64,000 nt of DNA from positions 124,001 through 188,000 of the forward strand of contig JAKSZP010014463.1 in assembly GCA_022478985.1 (NCBI GenBank), given 5' to 3'. The translations under genes were made by a program, and so were the position numbers. The number at the start of each line of letters is the position of its first letter. The stretch's first letter is position 1. This DNA comes from Massospora cicadina (Eukaryota > Entomophthoromycota > Entomophthoromycetes > Entomophthorales > Entomophthoraceae). The notes under the pieces were generated by a model. That model was given only the letters and a program-made list of their open reading frames with translations. It searched no databases and was not told the DNA's origin. This document shows, piece after piece, positions 23,180 through 33,556 of this stretch.

Positions 23180-24610
23180 TGTCATGGAAACAGCAGAAGA
23201 AGTTTAGACCAGCCTTCCAGTTGGGATTTGTAAGCACCCAAAAAGCAAGCCAGAATGCCAAAGGCATTGCCGACCAAATGGCGTTGTATGGAGCTGGGAA
23301 TTGGGATTTGACAAATCATTGGTGTAAGATAACAGTAAATATGATCCCAATAACAAACCAAATTGAGCCCACCCCAGACCCTGGAGGCCTTACTGCAGGG
23401 GGCGGAGCCACATAAATAGTTTCAATGAGTTCACCACTATACAGGGCTGGTTTGACTGAGGAGACAAGGGGGCGGATCCTTGCTTGAAGATGGTGAACAT
23501 AAGGCTACAAGATCCCAGTATACTGTTGTCAAAAGTTCATAACAACAGGGTTAAATTGCCAGAAGTATTTAGCTCACTGAATCCAATATACGATGGTGGG
23601 GGCCATAGTGGCCATGAGTACTGGTAGAGCCCATCCAGTGTATGGACCAATGGGCCACCAGGGAAAAGCCATTGGCGATGCGGCCAGAAGGAAATCAACT
23701 AAAATAAAAATGATTGGTTTCAAGGCAATTCTTTTTATTGCAAAGGAAAAGGAAGAAAGTTGACCAACAATTTTTCATTGCAATGCAACTGATTAAATAG
23801 TGGTAATTGATGCGGAGACAAGCAGGGATTGGGACCCTCAATTTCAACCTAACTGGCGAATTATTCGGGAATTAGGCAGATAAGTTCACTGGGAACTGAC
23901 ATCAAAGAATTTGGCGGCAGGCTGAGTCACTGTCAGTTTGACCTCAAACATCTGAATTAAGGCTTGGCTACGTTTCCAATGGTTGGTGTGACAGCATTTG
24001 GACCGACGAGCAGCAGGAATCCCCCAAGGCCACCCCATGTAGGGGTGGTCCCATTTGGTTGGGAATGGGTTCAGGACGCATAACCCGCACATGCTCAGTC
24101 ACTGGGCCATTCGTTTGGTCAAAGGCATTGCATCAGCTACAGCGCCTGGTTTTCCAGAAGGGAGCTCTAATCCTTCATCAATGGTGCCCAAGGCTGTTAC
24201 CTTCCCATTGGGGATAATCCCCGATGATTTTGGGAGGGGGGTGATTTTTTTGATTGTAGTGTTAACTGAATCAAAACCAACGGCAATTCCAGCTGATAGA
24301 TTAGCCTTCATCCTTTTTTGACCATTTGTAATCTGAACATTGGTCTGATTACCACTCAATTTTATTCCAATCAATTTTATTTCGCCATCTCAGCACAGAT
24401 TTCACTAATTCCCCATACCAGTTCTTCTGAGTTGAGTGTGGGTACCGGGGGAGGGATCTGAAGTGGAAAAGTTGTTACCCAGTGCGCGACTACCATGTGG
24501 GTAGATCGCCCTGAGTAATGAGGGGTACAGCCATCCTCTTTGGGACATTCTTATTTGGGAACAGGAAAATGGCCTGATCAACGCCCAGGGGACATTCCCC
24601 AGAATTTACA
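23180..24610 (-). repeat. LTR of B, right-hand copy (5' LTR)
   Basis: It starts tgtcatggaaacagc and ends agaatttaca, and is followed by the duplication gaacc. It is the promoter copy for the minus-strand element. The TATA-like box and predicted RNA start are listed separately. Confidence 0.9.
23758..23799 (-). promoter_or_regulatory. Predicted promoter and RNA start of B
   Basis: On the minus strand TATTTAA (plus coordinates 23793-23799) lies 25-31 nt before GTTGGTCAACT (23768 down to 23758), the 11-mer nearly complementary to the primer site. If the RNA begins at this G, box spacing and self-priming geometry both fit. The left LTR has the same box and an 11-mer differing by one base. Confidence 0.5.
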
Positions 24611-24615
24611 GAACC

Positions 24616-25550
24616 ACTAGATGTTGGGGGTGAGAGAAAGGTCTGCTTGGCTCTTACACACTGCAACATTAAGTAAATTATAGATTAAAGGGAGCATCCC
24701 TACACAGTAGCCTTGGGTTTAAGCCATTGATGGATTTTTACAATTTCCTCTGTGGGAAACTTGCAGATGTCCATCTAAAAAACATCTGTGCATGCACATG
24801 GTCAGATATATGATAGTCGTTGGTTTGATACTAGCTTATAGAGGTTGCCATCATGAATTTAAATGCTGATGACCTTTTTTTAACTCTTTTTGAATTGTAA
24901 TAAACTAGTTTTCTACAAATTGGGTTGGATTAGGAGACTGTAGAGTTGATCTTCTTCAGGGTCACTAATGATAAGATAGGTCACTTGGGCTGAAAATGAG
25001 CAATATGATGAATTGGCCCTGTCTTTGAACAATAGAGAAATTGTAGTTTTGGAGTTTCTAAGATCATTGTGCCAAGAACATGTAAGGACCTTTCATCTGC
25101 TTAAGCATTTTCAAAAAGGCATAATTGGCAATTATATTGAAGTGGGCCCTATATGTAGGTCAAAAGTGTTTGATAGCTAGTAAGACTGCCAGGCATTATT
25201 GTTTAGATACTACTGTTGCATCCAGCTTTGATTTAATTTAACTGTAATATGCGATGAGATGGTCCACTAAATTTTCTCATTTTGGGATAATGTAGCTCTA
25301 ATAGCAATATCTCTAGATTCAGTAAAAAGAAAAAATGGTTTGTCAAAGCTGGGGTGTTAAAGAACAAAAAAGTGGTAAAGTTTCACATAGTATATCGAAA
25401 AACTGCTGCTTTCCTTACCACTGGAAAAGAATTACTAACTTAACAAATAAACAAAAGATTCAGATGTTTTTGCAAAATGAGGAAAGAATTGGCAATAATG
25501 TCTGGCTATTACTAGAAAAATCAGTACCTTTTATTGGGTCTTAGGCGGTA
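24616..25550 (-). pseudogene. Element F: integrase N-terminal part and RNase H
   Basis: Just beyond B the minus strand reads QCVRAKQTFLSPPTSS (about 24615-24665), a zinc-domain end that joins the frame at 17282 when B and one duplication copy are removed. From about 24.95 to 25.25 kb the remains have RNase H/connection position but only scattered codons are readable. The plus-strand open stretch 25335-25544 is antisense. Numerous stops. Confidence 0.55.
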
Positions 25551-26030
25551 GATTTTGGATATAGCTGTAAATTTTTAATACATTTAAGACATTCCTTCTT
25601 GACTTTCCTTATGTCAAATAATCCATTTTATTTTGAGAAAAATATTCTAAGGGATTTAAATTTTAGTGAGGTTTGCCATAGTTACTAGAAGACCTCACTA
25701 AGGTGATTTAGGTGAGTGGTGATAGTTTGCAAAAAAATGAGTATGATGTTATGATAGACCTTACGCGTGATCATTTTAAGTCCCCTAATATTTATCCATC
25801 GCTCTTTGAATAGTAGCAAGGGCGTTACAAACCCCTGCGGCATCCATGAAGGTTTAGACAGCCCTTCATTAGAGATAAGAACACATTTTTTGCTATCCTT
25901 GGGAATTTTTCATCTGCCAATATTTGTTGAGATTCATTTCCACAATATAATCCTAAATTAGACTTGAAGAGTCATCTATGTTGGCGCTGAAAAAATTAAC
26001 CAGATTGTGGTTCTTTTGATATCAACGTCT
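25550..26030 (-). pseudogene. Element F reverse transcriptase, palm part
   Basis: The minus strand gives, in three frames, DYIVEMNLNKYWQM (about 25890-25960; motif A side), GLSKPSWMPQGFVTPLLLF (about 25800-25870; from PFGLxNAPATFQ), and TITTHLNHLSEVF (about 25690-25740; the segment after the YxDD box). The plus-strand open stretch 25767-25961 is its antisense. The YxDD box itself is unrecognisable. Confidence 0.6.
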
Positions 26031-26039
26031 GTGATTTAA

Positions 26040-27540
26040 CACTACCACTACCACCCCAAGTTCAATCCTGGTAGATGAACTTTGGGTAGGGGACAAGCAT
26101 GACTGTGTTGGCATTGTGCACCTTTGCCCCAAACAGAGATAGCAAGTAGCAGGCGGTCCATGGAGTTCTTTGTCTATCATATGCCACACATGGAGGTTTC
26201 CCAGGTTTTATCCTCCTCTCACATTTCTTTTATTTCCATTAATTAGTGCGGTATTGTCCACAGGTCAGCCCACCTAGAATAAAATTTAAAATTTAAACAT
26301 TTGTGATTTATTAATCAGGCATTACTGTTGATTAATCATCTTTGTTATGAGGTTTAACTTTAAGTATTACAATAGATTCTGGTATTTAAAATACGTCAGG
26401 AATTTGCTGACCAATTAAACCTATTTTGAATTTTGGTGTTCAATCCTAATTAAGCTTACCAATTCAGTCAAAGATTAGTTTTTCAATGTCAGTTTATCAT
26501 AAGAGTATAAGGGGATAAAACCTGATAGTATTTTTAAATTTTGTTTACTGCCAACTATTGCCAAGGATAATCAACAGTTTAGTGTATAAAATTATTATTA
26601 TTCACTGAAAATTAAATTAGAGATAAATTTATAATAAGTAGTTTAAGATTTACCAACGGATGATGCTGAGGATTACCTACTCATGAATGCCAGAAAATGA
26701 TGCCAAGGATTTTTGATCTAGAGTTACCAATGGACAATGCTGAGACCATCTAGTACTAAAAAAATGGACAATGCTGAGGATTTAAGCATGGATGGTTTTT
26801 AGGTTTCCTGTGGGTGACGCTGATGTTTAAGGTTGCAGCCTTTACAAATGTATTACGGTTTATTCCACCCTTAATCCAATCTAACCTAAGAGTAAGTTGA
26901 ACAAAAAATATTTTATTTTCTGTCCCTGTAAAAATTAGTTAAGTAGGCTGATCAGATATATAAAGCCCTAACCTTTATATTTATTATAAAGATCTCCATT
27001 TTGCTAATCTTATCTCCTTTATATTTGTACACTTCTGTAAGTTTTGAGAAGGCAAAAATATCACTGATGAATAATTTCCTGGGTGAAGTATATAAGGAAT
27101 GGTTGGCTCTACCACTCTCCACCTAGAGCTACTTAGAATCACTGCGTGAGTTCTCCACTGGTTAGCTAACAATGAGGGACAGATGGACAGATACCTCTGA
27201 GGAAGGTTTATGAGGGCTAGTCAAGTTCTCCCTAGTAAAGGTGAAGGGACTGATCTACTGAAGGGATCATGAGGGTCAATCAAGTCCATCCTGAAGAAGG
27301 GTGAAGGGGCCAATCTACTAATGTCAGTCTCCTCCTAGTGAAGTTGTTGGTATGTTGGTTAAAGAGTTACTGCTGTGAGCTAGTAGTGAAAGGGTGCTGA
27401 TAGTGGCAGAGTAGCAAGGTTTCAGCAATCTTTATACTGTTGGTCCTGACAAAATAGATAGTTCTGAACAGTTTTAAATATGTAAATTTTTCAACATGGG
27501 ATAAGGGGTAACTATTCTTCCTAGTAATATTTTAATATGT
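26040..27540. repeat. About 1.4 kb of non-coding DNA splitting the F RT; possible old solo LTR
   Basis: The N-terminal RT motifs of F are at 27.57-27.68 kb and the palm at 25.6-26.0 kb, some 1.4 kb farther apart than a Ty3 RT allows. The intervening DNA has no frame over 70 codons, a distinctive start (actaccactaccacccc at 26041) and diffuse repeats of a 'gaca.tgctgag' motif at 26.65-26.80 kb. I could not find convincing termini or a target duplication. Confidence 0.4.
26729..26778 (+). mobile_element. Ultra-short retroposon-like insertion 3 (18 bp) with 16-bp target duplication
   Basis: The 16-mer aatggacaatgctgag occurs at 26729-26744 and, unchanged, at 26763-26778. Between them is accatctagtactaaaaa, plus-oriented, ending in oligo-A. 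The left edge of the shared core is the same as in insertion 2. Confidence 0.78.
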
Positions 27541-27559
27541 GGTAATCCATGGCAATTCA

Positions 27560-28434
27560 ATGGCCTCCATATTTTACAGGTTGTTGGCGGAGGGGAAGCC
27601 CAAGGGCTTTTTGATGGCACAAATAGCCCAGCCTCTATTAGTTGTTTTAACTCAAGAGCAATTTAAGCCTCCTCTACTTTAGACTTTTAAAAAGACGAGC
27701 TTTAAATGGGGATGAGCTATAGTTACACTTGTTGGATTACTACATACAATTTTCCAGAATCTCCAGGTCCCTTAAAGATATAATCATATTTTTATTAATA
27801 CTTCTAAATCTTTGGAGTTGCTTGGAGGCAAGGATGTCTCCACTTTAGTTCCAACTAAAGACTTGGTTGTCACGGGATCAATCCCTAAATCTTGTAGATT
27901 GTTGAAACTGCTTACATCTGTGATATGTACAAAAGTACAGAAATCTAATTAAGTGATGCCAGTATGATGATGGACTTGGAGAGTTTAATTATCAAATTTC
28001 TTGAAATAAAGGATAGATGGGTTTTTGTAGTGAAGGGCTAAGATCCCAGGCAACTTAAAGCTTCTCTGATAGAAGGATTAGAGTGTCCATATATTTCTAA
28101 AGCATGGTTATGAGAAATGCGAAACTTTAATTGGGAGTTCACCACTACTCAAGATCCTGAAATTATACTAAATAATGGTGGCATAAAGAGGCAATCCATC
28201 CTTGTCATCCACTATCTTGAGGGCAACTTAGTTTTAAGCCCCAGGATCTAATACTCTACCTGACAGATAGAGGTGGGATACTCATAAAGCAGGCATTCTC
28301 TTTAAGGCTCATATTCTTATATGGGAGATCAAATGATAGTGGAGGACCCTTATAACCCAGAAGTGATAGATACTGTTTTTGTGTGGTTATTTGTAGTCAT
28401 ATTCTCTCATCAGTTGGAATACAATGAGTAGTTT
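27560..28434 (-). pseudogene. Element F: RT N terminus and protease region
   Basis: Around 27570-27690 the minus strand reads IALELKQLIEAGLFVPSKSP followed by WASPPP, the standard entry into a Ty3 RT (L...LI..G.I.PS.SPWASP). Above 27.7 kb the frame breaks. By position 27.8-28.4 kb should carry the protease and the linker, and a stretch near 28180-28260 reads GLKLSCPQDSG, but no D-S/T-G box is readable. It is interrupted at 28435 by element C. Confidence 0.6.
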
Positions 28435-28439
28435 ATAGT
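28435..28439. other. Target-site duplication of C, left copy (atagt)
   Basis: Identical to 34422-34426, right after the other LTR. Confidence 0.85.
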
Positions 28440-29304
28440 TGTCATGATTATAAAATGACATCATCCTTGGGACCAACGTTAGAGACAAAGATGCTTGCAG
28501 GGAGGCCAATAAGATGAAGTTAGAAGGCCTCCCTGACCTCAAGCATACCATAGATCAATGCTGGGTTAAGGCTAAATATGCCCAAGTTGGTCCTATGGAA
28601 GCAAGTGAAGTTCAGCCCTGTATGTGAGTAGGGGCATTAAAACAAACTAGCTTTATTACATTGGAAAACGATTCACTTTGTTTTTTGGGTGAATGTGGTT
28701 TTGAAAACTGTTCAGTTTTTGCATTATCTAGCTCAGGTCAGCCGTTTTTTGAAATCAATCATCTGAGTTTAGTCGATTATTCAATATAGCATTTTTCCTG
28801 ATGGAAGCATGCACCTATTGGTGCATCTTAGCTAAGACCCACTTCCCTCAATTGATTGTTTTGCCAAATCTCCTTAAATTCCACATGTCAAGACCAATCT
28901 TCCTTGTTGGTTGACTTCTCCTCATAAAATAAAATCCCTCACTAAGCACACTATTTTCCATATTTATGATCTCTTGGAAGATCCTGTGCACGGGCCTCTT
29001 CACGGAGGTCTCATGCTACATTAACCTTCCTATTATAAATTTGATTAATTTTCCCCTTGTGCCCCGTTGGTCCACCTAGGTTCCCTCCAATCTGGGATGA
29101 CTATACATTCTTACTATGTGCCCCATGTCAGTTTTGATTAATTATTCTCAAAAATTGTACTCCTCTAATTGAGTTATTATTGCTCCAGCACCCTCTACTG
29201 TGCTATAGTAACTTTTATTATAGCTACTAGTTCCAAAGCGTTGGCTCTGTGCTCCGTGCACCTCCACGCAGGTGAAAAGGAGAGTTATAGACACTCTCCT
29301 TATA
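28440..29304 (+). repeat. 5' LTR of C
   Basis: It begins tgtcatgattataaaatgac and ends ctccttata. It aligns without large gaps to 33557-34421. The terminal CA has mutated to TA in this copy. Confidence 0.9.
28874..28916 (+). promoter_or_regulatory. Predicted promoter, RNA start and 11-nt self-primer of C
   Basis: TTAAAT at 28874-28879 precedes GTTGGTTGACT (28906-28916) by 27-32 nt. The 11-mer is the exact reverse complement of AGTCAACCAAC at 29307-29317, two bases beyond the LTR. In Tf1 the RNA 5' end folds back in this way to prime minus-strand synthesis. The right LTR carries GTTGGTCAACT at the corresponding place. Confidence 0.6.
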
Positions 29305-29306
29305 TT

Positions 29307-29317
29307 AGTCAACCAAC
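29307..29317 (+). promoter_or_regulatory. Self-primed binding site of C
   Basis: AGTCAACCAAC lies directly downstream of the 5' LTR where a tRNA site (TGG...) is otherwise expected, and is fully complementary to the 11-mer inside the LTR. Confidence 0.65.
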
Positions 29318-29860
29318 CACCTTATTTTATGTGCACAAACTTTTTTATGTGGGACTTTCACAACGTGTAAGCGGTGTGCGCTGGCTTTGGGCTTTGGCTG
29401 TGGTCAGCCGCTCTACTGTTTACCCTTTTTCACAAAGGTTGGAGCATCTTAACGATATTTTGGCTGCCTCCAACTGGAAAGTACCCACCATTCATGTTCA
29501 AACCTGGTGGATACGGATGCTTTGTGGTCCAGAAGTTGTGATTCCCTGATTTCCTACCAAAATTTACAAATTCAATTTAAATAAATGGGTTTTACTTGGG
29601 CAGCACGTTCAGATAATGCCGGCGGAATTTTTGAAGCTGGGCCTGGTGGTGTTGGCCTTGGATAACGTCGGGCAATCCATTTCTTTTATAGGAATAGGGT
29701 CATTTGTGTCTAAAACGCGTTTTATAATGAAAACACCACATATACCTCTGAACCATATTTGCTCTCATATGGCTCAGAGATGGAACCTACTTCCTTGTAT
29801 CAAATCACCCCTTAAAACCCCATTTGACCTCTTCTATGATTCTCAGCACTCAGAAGGTTG
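29318..29860 (+). pseudogene. C Gag remnant, shortened
   Basis: Open stretches 29169-29549 (crossing the LTR end) and 29616-29861 are in different frames. One passage, ERLEHLND-like with SNWKVPTIHVQTWWIR, could be Gag helices, but I recognise no zinc knuckle or conserved Gag box. In related element B about 1 kb separates LTR and protease. Here it is little over half that, so part of gag is probably deleted. Confidence 0.45.
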
Positions 29861-30520
29861 AAAAAGAGCTGCGTGTACAATGCAAAAATGTTTATGCCCC
29901 TTCTGAAGATATGGTGGGATATGTGGCCTCAGTAGTAAGAGTGGCCAAATATCCCTCCCCAATCTTTGATTCAAACACATACCAGGGTGACATGTTAATG
30001 CCAGATGATGAGTTTGAGGGTGATGTGCTGGCATTTTCGGCCTTAAATAAAGACCATTTGAGGTATTTTCTATTGACTGCTACCCTTTCCTCCCCTTTAG
30101 GGAAACTCAGCACCACTATTCTGGTGGATACTGGCGCCTCTGAAAAACTTTATGGACAAAAGCCTAGCCAACTACCTTGAGCTGAGTTACTTGACAGGTG
30201 GGATGGTTAGGGGAGGGGCGTCCCAAGTTATTCCCACTCTGAAGGTTATTGGGACAGTGGACTATCAGGTTGGCAAGTATCACTTGTCCAATCACTTCCA
30301 AGCTATCAAAATCTTATGTACCCTATCATATTGGGTGTGGAATGGTGGCGGAAGTTTGACGTCAGAAACAACTTGAAAGATAATACCATATCCCTCACAT
30401 TTAAGAGTGGTCGCACATTAGTTGTTCCTTTGTCTGAGGCTAACGTTCAGGGCAAGTTGACCTACTGGCCCCACCTTCACACCCTTAGCCTTGCCCCTAT
30501 GCTGAAGCCCACTGAGGAGG
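29861..30520 (+). pseudogene. C aspartic protease
   Basis: Frame 29824-30180 ends with LSTTILVDTGASEKLYG, with an intact D-T-G triplet at 30127-30135. After a shift, MYPIILGVEWWRKFDVRNN (30316 onward) is the ILGxxW segment near the end of retroviral-type proteases. The catalytic triplet is preserved, although the frame is interrupted by a stop at 30178-30180 and by the shift. Confidence 0.82.
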
Positions 30521-31325
30521 TCCCTCTACCTTTTTGTTTGGAGGGTTTGGAATCTTCCTTTGATGCAGCATCAGCTAACGTGCTACCTGATCATTATGAG
30601 TTTAATTGTAAGTTCAAGCTCACTGTGGATCTGGTGCATATATCTTCCCCTATTTACCCATTGACTGTCCGGGAGGAAGGGTCATTAGATGTGTGGTTGA
30701 AGGAGAAGTTAGCCAAAGGCGCGATTTTTCAGCGTACCTCCACTGTATGCTCCCCACTTCTCTTTGTTGAGAAGGCTGATGGTACTCTACTCCCATGCAT
30801 AGACTATGGGAACCTCAACAATGTCACAGCCCCAGATCTACATCCCATCCCTTTGGATTCTCAGATTGCGCGATATGTGGAGTTTCCAAGGTCTATTCCA
30901 AGCTGGATTGCCTCGATGCATTCAATCAGATTCATATTAAAAAGGGGAAAGAGTGGTTAGCCGCATTCTGTATCAGAAAAGGGACTTTGCAGTTTTGGGC
31001 CATGCCCTTTGGGCTTAAGAATGCCCCTGCTATCTTTCAACGCCGCATTGATGCAGCGTTGAGGGACTTATTAGGGGTATGCGCGGTTTCCTACATGGAC
31101 GATATCCTGGTGTTTTACCCTGATCATGAGTCCCATTTGGTTCACCTTTGGCAAGTGGGGGAGAGGTTAAGGGCAGCCCGCCTTACGCTAAAGATCAGCA
31201 AGTGTGAATTTTTCAAGTTTCAGGTCACTTTTCTGGGCAACGTCATGTTTGACCAAGTACACATGATAACTTCAGAAAAGGAGAAGGCTATTCGTGAGTG
31301 GCCCACCCCCACTTCAGTTAAGTAA
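30521..31325 (+). pseudogene. C reverse transcriptase
   Basis: The first half lies in frame 30316-30960: LAKGAIFQRTSTVCSPLLFV, DGTLLPCIDYGNLNNVT. It shifts near 30880 to frame 30795-31325: SKLDCLDAFNQIHIKKG, MPFGLKNAPAIFQRRID, and SYMDDILVF with Y-M-D-D intact at 31092-31103. The frame ends with a TAA at 31323-31325 in the sequence SVK-stop-LRRFLG, where Gln (CAA) is usual. One frame shift and one C-to-T stop are the only breaks in RT. Confidence 0.88.
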
Positions 31326-31960
31326 TTGAGGAGATTTTTGGGGACGTGTACGTTCCTCAAAAAGATCACACCCAATCTTTCCGAGGTGGCAGGACCCTTA
31401 TATAAGGCTAGCGGTGCAAAAGTGCTTCGGTGGTCCCCTGTTTTGGAATATGCTTTTCAAGAAGTGATGTGCACCCTGTTGTCCACGTCCATCCTTCGCC
31501 ATGTAGATCCTTCAAAAGAGTTCATTGTGTCTACTGATGCCTCCAACTTCGTCATAGTGGCAGCCTTGTTACAAGTAGGCGAAGATGGGATAGAGCATCC
31601 AGTGGGATATTTTTCTAGTAAAATGTCTCTGCCTGAGTTGAATTACGCCGTTTATGACAAAGAGTTAATAGCAGTGGTGGAGGCGCTGACTTAATGGCGT
31701 CACCACTTGCATGGCTCCTCCCAACCTTTTCATGTACGTACAGATCACCATGCCTTGCTGTACTACCGCGCCCCTCATGTCCTAACCTTATGGAAGACCT
31801 GTTGGCATGAGATTCTTGCTCAATTTGCATTTTCTTACGAGTTCACCAAGGGTAAGGAGAATGGTATGGTGGATGCTTTAAGACGCAACCCTGCTTTAGC
31901 TCCAGATCTGAAGGAGGTAGAGGTACATAACACCCAGTTGATGATTCCGCCAAGCAAGAT
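31326..31960 (+). pseudogene. C RNase H
   Basis: Frame 31326-31694 contains FIVSTDASNFVIVAALLQVG (first catalytic Asp) and NYAVYDKELIAVVEALT (catalytic Glu). A TAA at 31692-31694 interrupts before WRHHLHG. The next frame, 31707-32048, holds FHVRTDHHALLYY (third acidic residue) and NGMVDALRRNP, normally ADALSRRP. All four acidic positions are present. Confidence 0.87.
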
Positions 31961-32078
31961 TTATAACAACTTCCCGCTTTCTCAGCCAACACGCCTGCAC
32001 TTGCACCTCTGGAAAATGTGGAGGAATACAGTATGTTCAGAAAGGTAGTCCTTTCTCAGGTGCTATTAGCAAAATACC

Positions 32079-33190
32079 ATGGTGCTTGCTAAAAGCGCTT
32101 TAAATCAGAAGGATTTATCCAGGGGTTATCACTTAAAGGATGAGATGGTGTGGTTTCAGAGGCACCTATGGGTTCCTGCTGGACCACTACGACTGGAAAT
32201 CATCCAGGACCATCATGATGGACTCTCCGTTGGTCTTCCTGGGAAAGGAAAGACCTTGAAGTTAATACTACGCACCTACAATTGGAAGGGCTTTCCTGCT
32301 CATGTGAGATGGTATCTTAATGAATTCTTGATCTGCAATCAAATGAAACCAAATCGTCGACCTTTAGTGGGGTTGCTGGTACCAGTCCAGAAGGCTGAGG
32401 GGCCCTGGACTTCCCCTATCGGTGGATTTCTTTGTGGAATTACCTGCTATGATGGCCATGATGCCATCATGGTGGTGGTGGACCATTTTACGAAGTTCTC
32501 CCACTTTATTCCTTGCAGAACTACAACAACCATGGCCAATATGGCTAGGCTCTTCATCACTCATGTGTTTACGCTTAATGGGGTTCCTCAAGAAATATTA
32601 GTGACCAGAGACCCCAGTTTACCTCTGTCTTTTGGGAAGAGTTATGTAAGACTTTTCAGATTCGCCCCTGCCATTCAACTGCCTATCACCACCAATCAGA
32701 TGGGCAGACTGAACGAGTGAACCAGTGCTTGGAACAGTTCCTGCGGTGTTACACTGCTGCGGATCATTCAGATTGGGTTTCTCACCTTTCTATGGCCCAA
32801 ATTAGCTACAACAACATTTTGCATTCTTCGATCTGTTGTTCTCCTTTTTTCGCCTACCATGGTTTTAGCCCCACCTTTAACATGGAGCCCAGCTGTGGAT
32901 CTAAAGTTGAAGCGGTGGTAAATTTTGCCAAGACTATCAGGAAGGTCCACCAGGGGGTTTCCACAAGTTTAAAGGCGGCAATGAAAGTTTATAAGGAGAA
33001 CGCTGATGGTAAGCGCTAAGTGGGTCCAGCATACAAGGAAGGGGATTTCGTGATGCTTGATGCTCGTAACATCCCTATCAAGCAGCCATGCAAAAAGCTG
33101 GGACCAAAGAGGATTGGCCCTTACCGCGTTGTTAGAAAAGTGGATCATGCCTCATACCAGTTAGATCTTCCCTCTTAATTTCGGATCTTC
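32079..33190 (+). pseudogene. C integrase
   Basis: The zinc-binding domain is partly kept: HHDGLSVGLPGKGKTLKL with one His lost, and CNQMKPNRRP with the second Cys of the pair retained. Core: DAIMVVVDHFTKFSHFIPC (32459 onward); the second Asp region is garbled by a shift (VTRDPSL). The third motif SDGQTERVNQC has its Glu codon intact at 32711-32713. Then AQISYNNILHSSICCSPFFA and, after further shifts, the C-terminal end KKLGPKRIGPYRVV and SVFHESKLTLFKG (33088-33227). Confidence 0.85.
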
Positions 33191-33245
33191 TCTGTCTTTC
33201 ATGAGAGCAAATTAACGTTGTTCAAGGGCCCCACCAAAGACTCCT

Positions 33246-33447
33246 GAGGCTCATCTCGTGGATGGGGCGCCAGAGTGGGAAGTGGATTAAATAGTAGCCT
33301 CCCGCCGTGTTAAAAGAATACTGGTTTACCTGGTATCTTGGAAGGGTTTTGACACTGCAGAGAACAGTTGGGTACCAGCACGAGACTGTGTGCATGCCCA
33401 AGACCTGATTGAAGCTTTCCATAATCATTTCCCAGGCCGCCAGATCT
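33246..33447 (+). pseudogene. Chromodomain at the end of C Pol
   Basis: Read from GAG at 33246: EAHLVDGAPEWEVD, a TAA stop, IVASRRVKRILVYLVSWKGF, DTAENSWVPARDCVHAQDLI and EAFHNHFPGRQ. The Trp and aromatic positions of the methyl-lysine cage (W-K-G-F and N-S-W) are present. The single stop replaces a residue between EVD and IVASR. Confidence 0.88.
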
Positions 33448-33556
33448 CAACTCAAACCAACCATTTCTGCAATGAAGTTGGCCCCAGCCCACAAGAACTT
33501 TTCCCTGGCGCAAGCCCCTGGAGGGGCGGTTGAGCCCTGTCAGGAGGAGAGGGTAA

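Larger units (their letters stand above)
17288..24610 (-). mobile_element. LTR retrotransposon B, a Tf1/sushi-like chromovirus, structurally complete
   Basis: Two LTRs of 1430 and 1431 bp enclose, on the minus strand, gag (about 23100-22250), protease, RT, RNase H, integrase and a C-terminal chromodomain (18816-18999). A polypyrimidine run beside the left LTR (18721-18735) is the minus-strand purine tract. The primer site (23168-23178) does not begin TGG but is nearly complementary to an 11-mer within the LTR, pointing to self-priming. Frames are broken by stops and a few shifts, and catalytic residues are lost in protease, RT and integrase. The element sits in the integrase gene of F. Confidence 0.9.

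Noticed and set aside
26053..26066. tRNA-like B box (agttcaatcctgg), possible tRNA gene or SINE promoter
   Set aside because: No A box or cloverleaf can be built upstream, and no T-rich terminator follows at a sensible distance.
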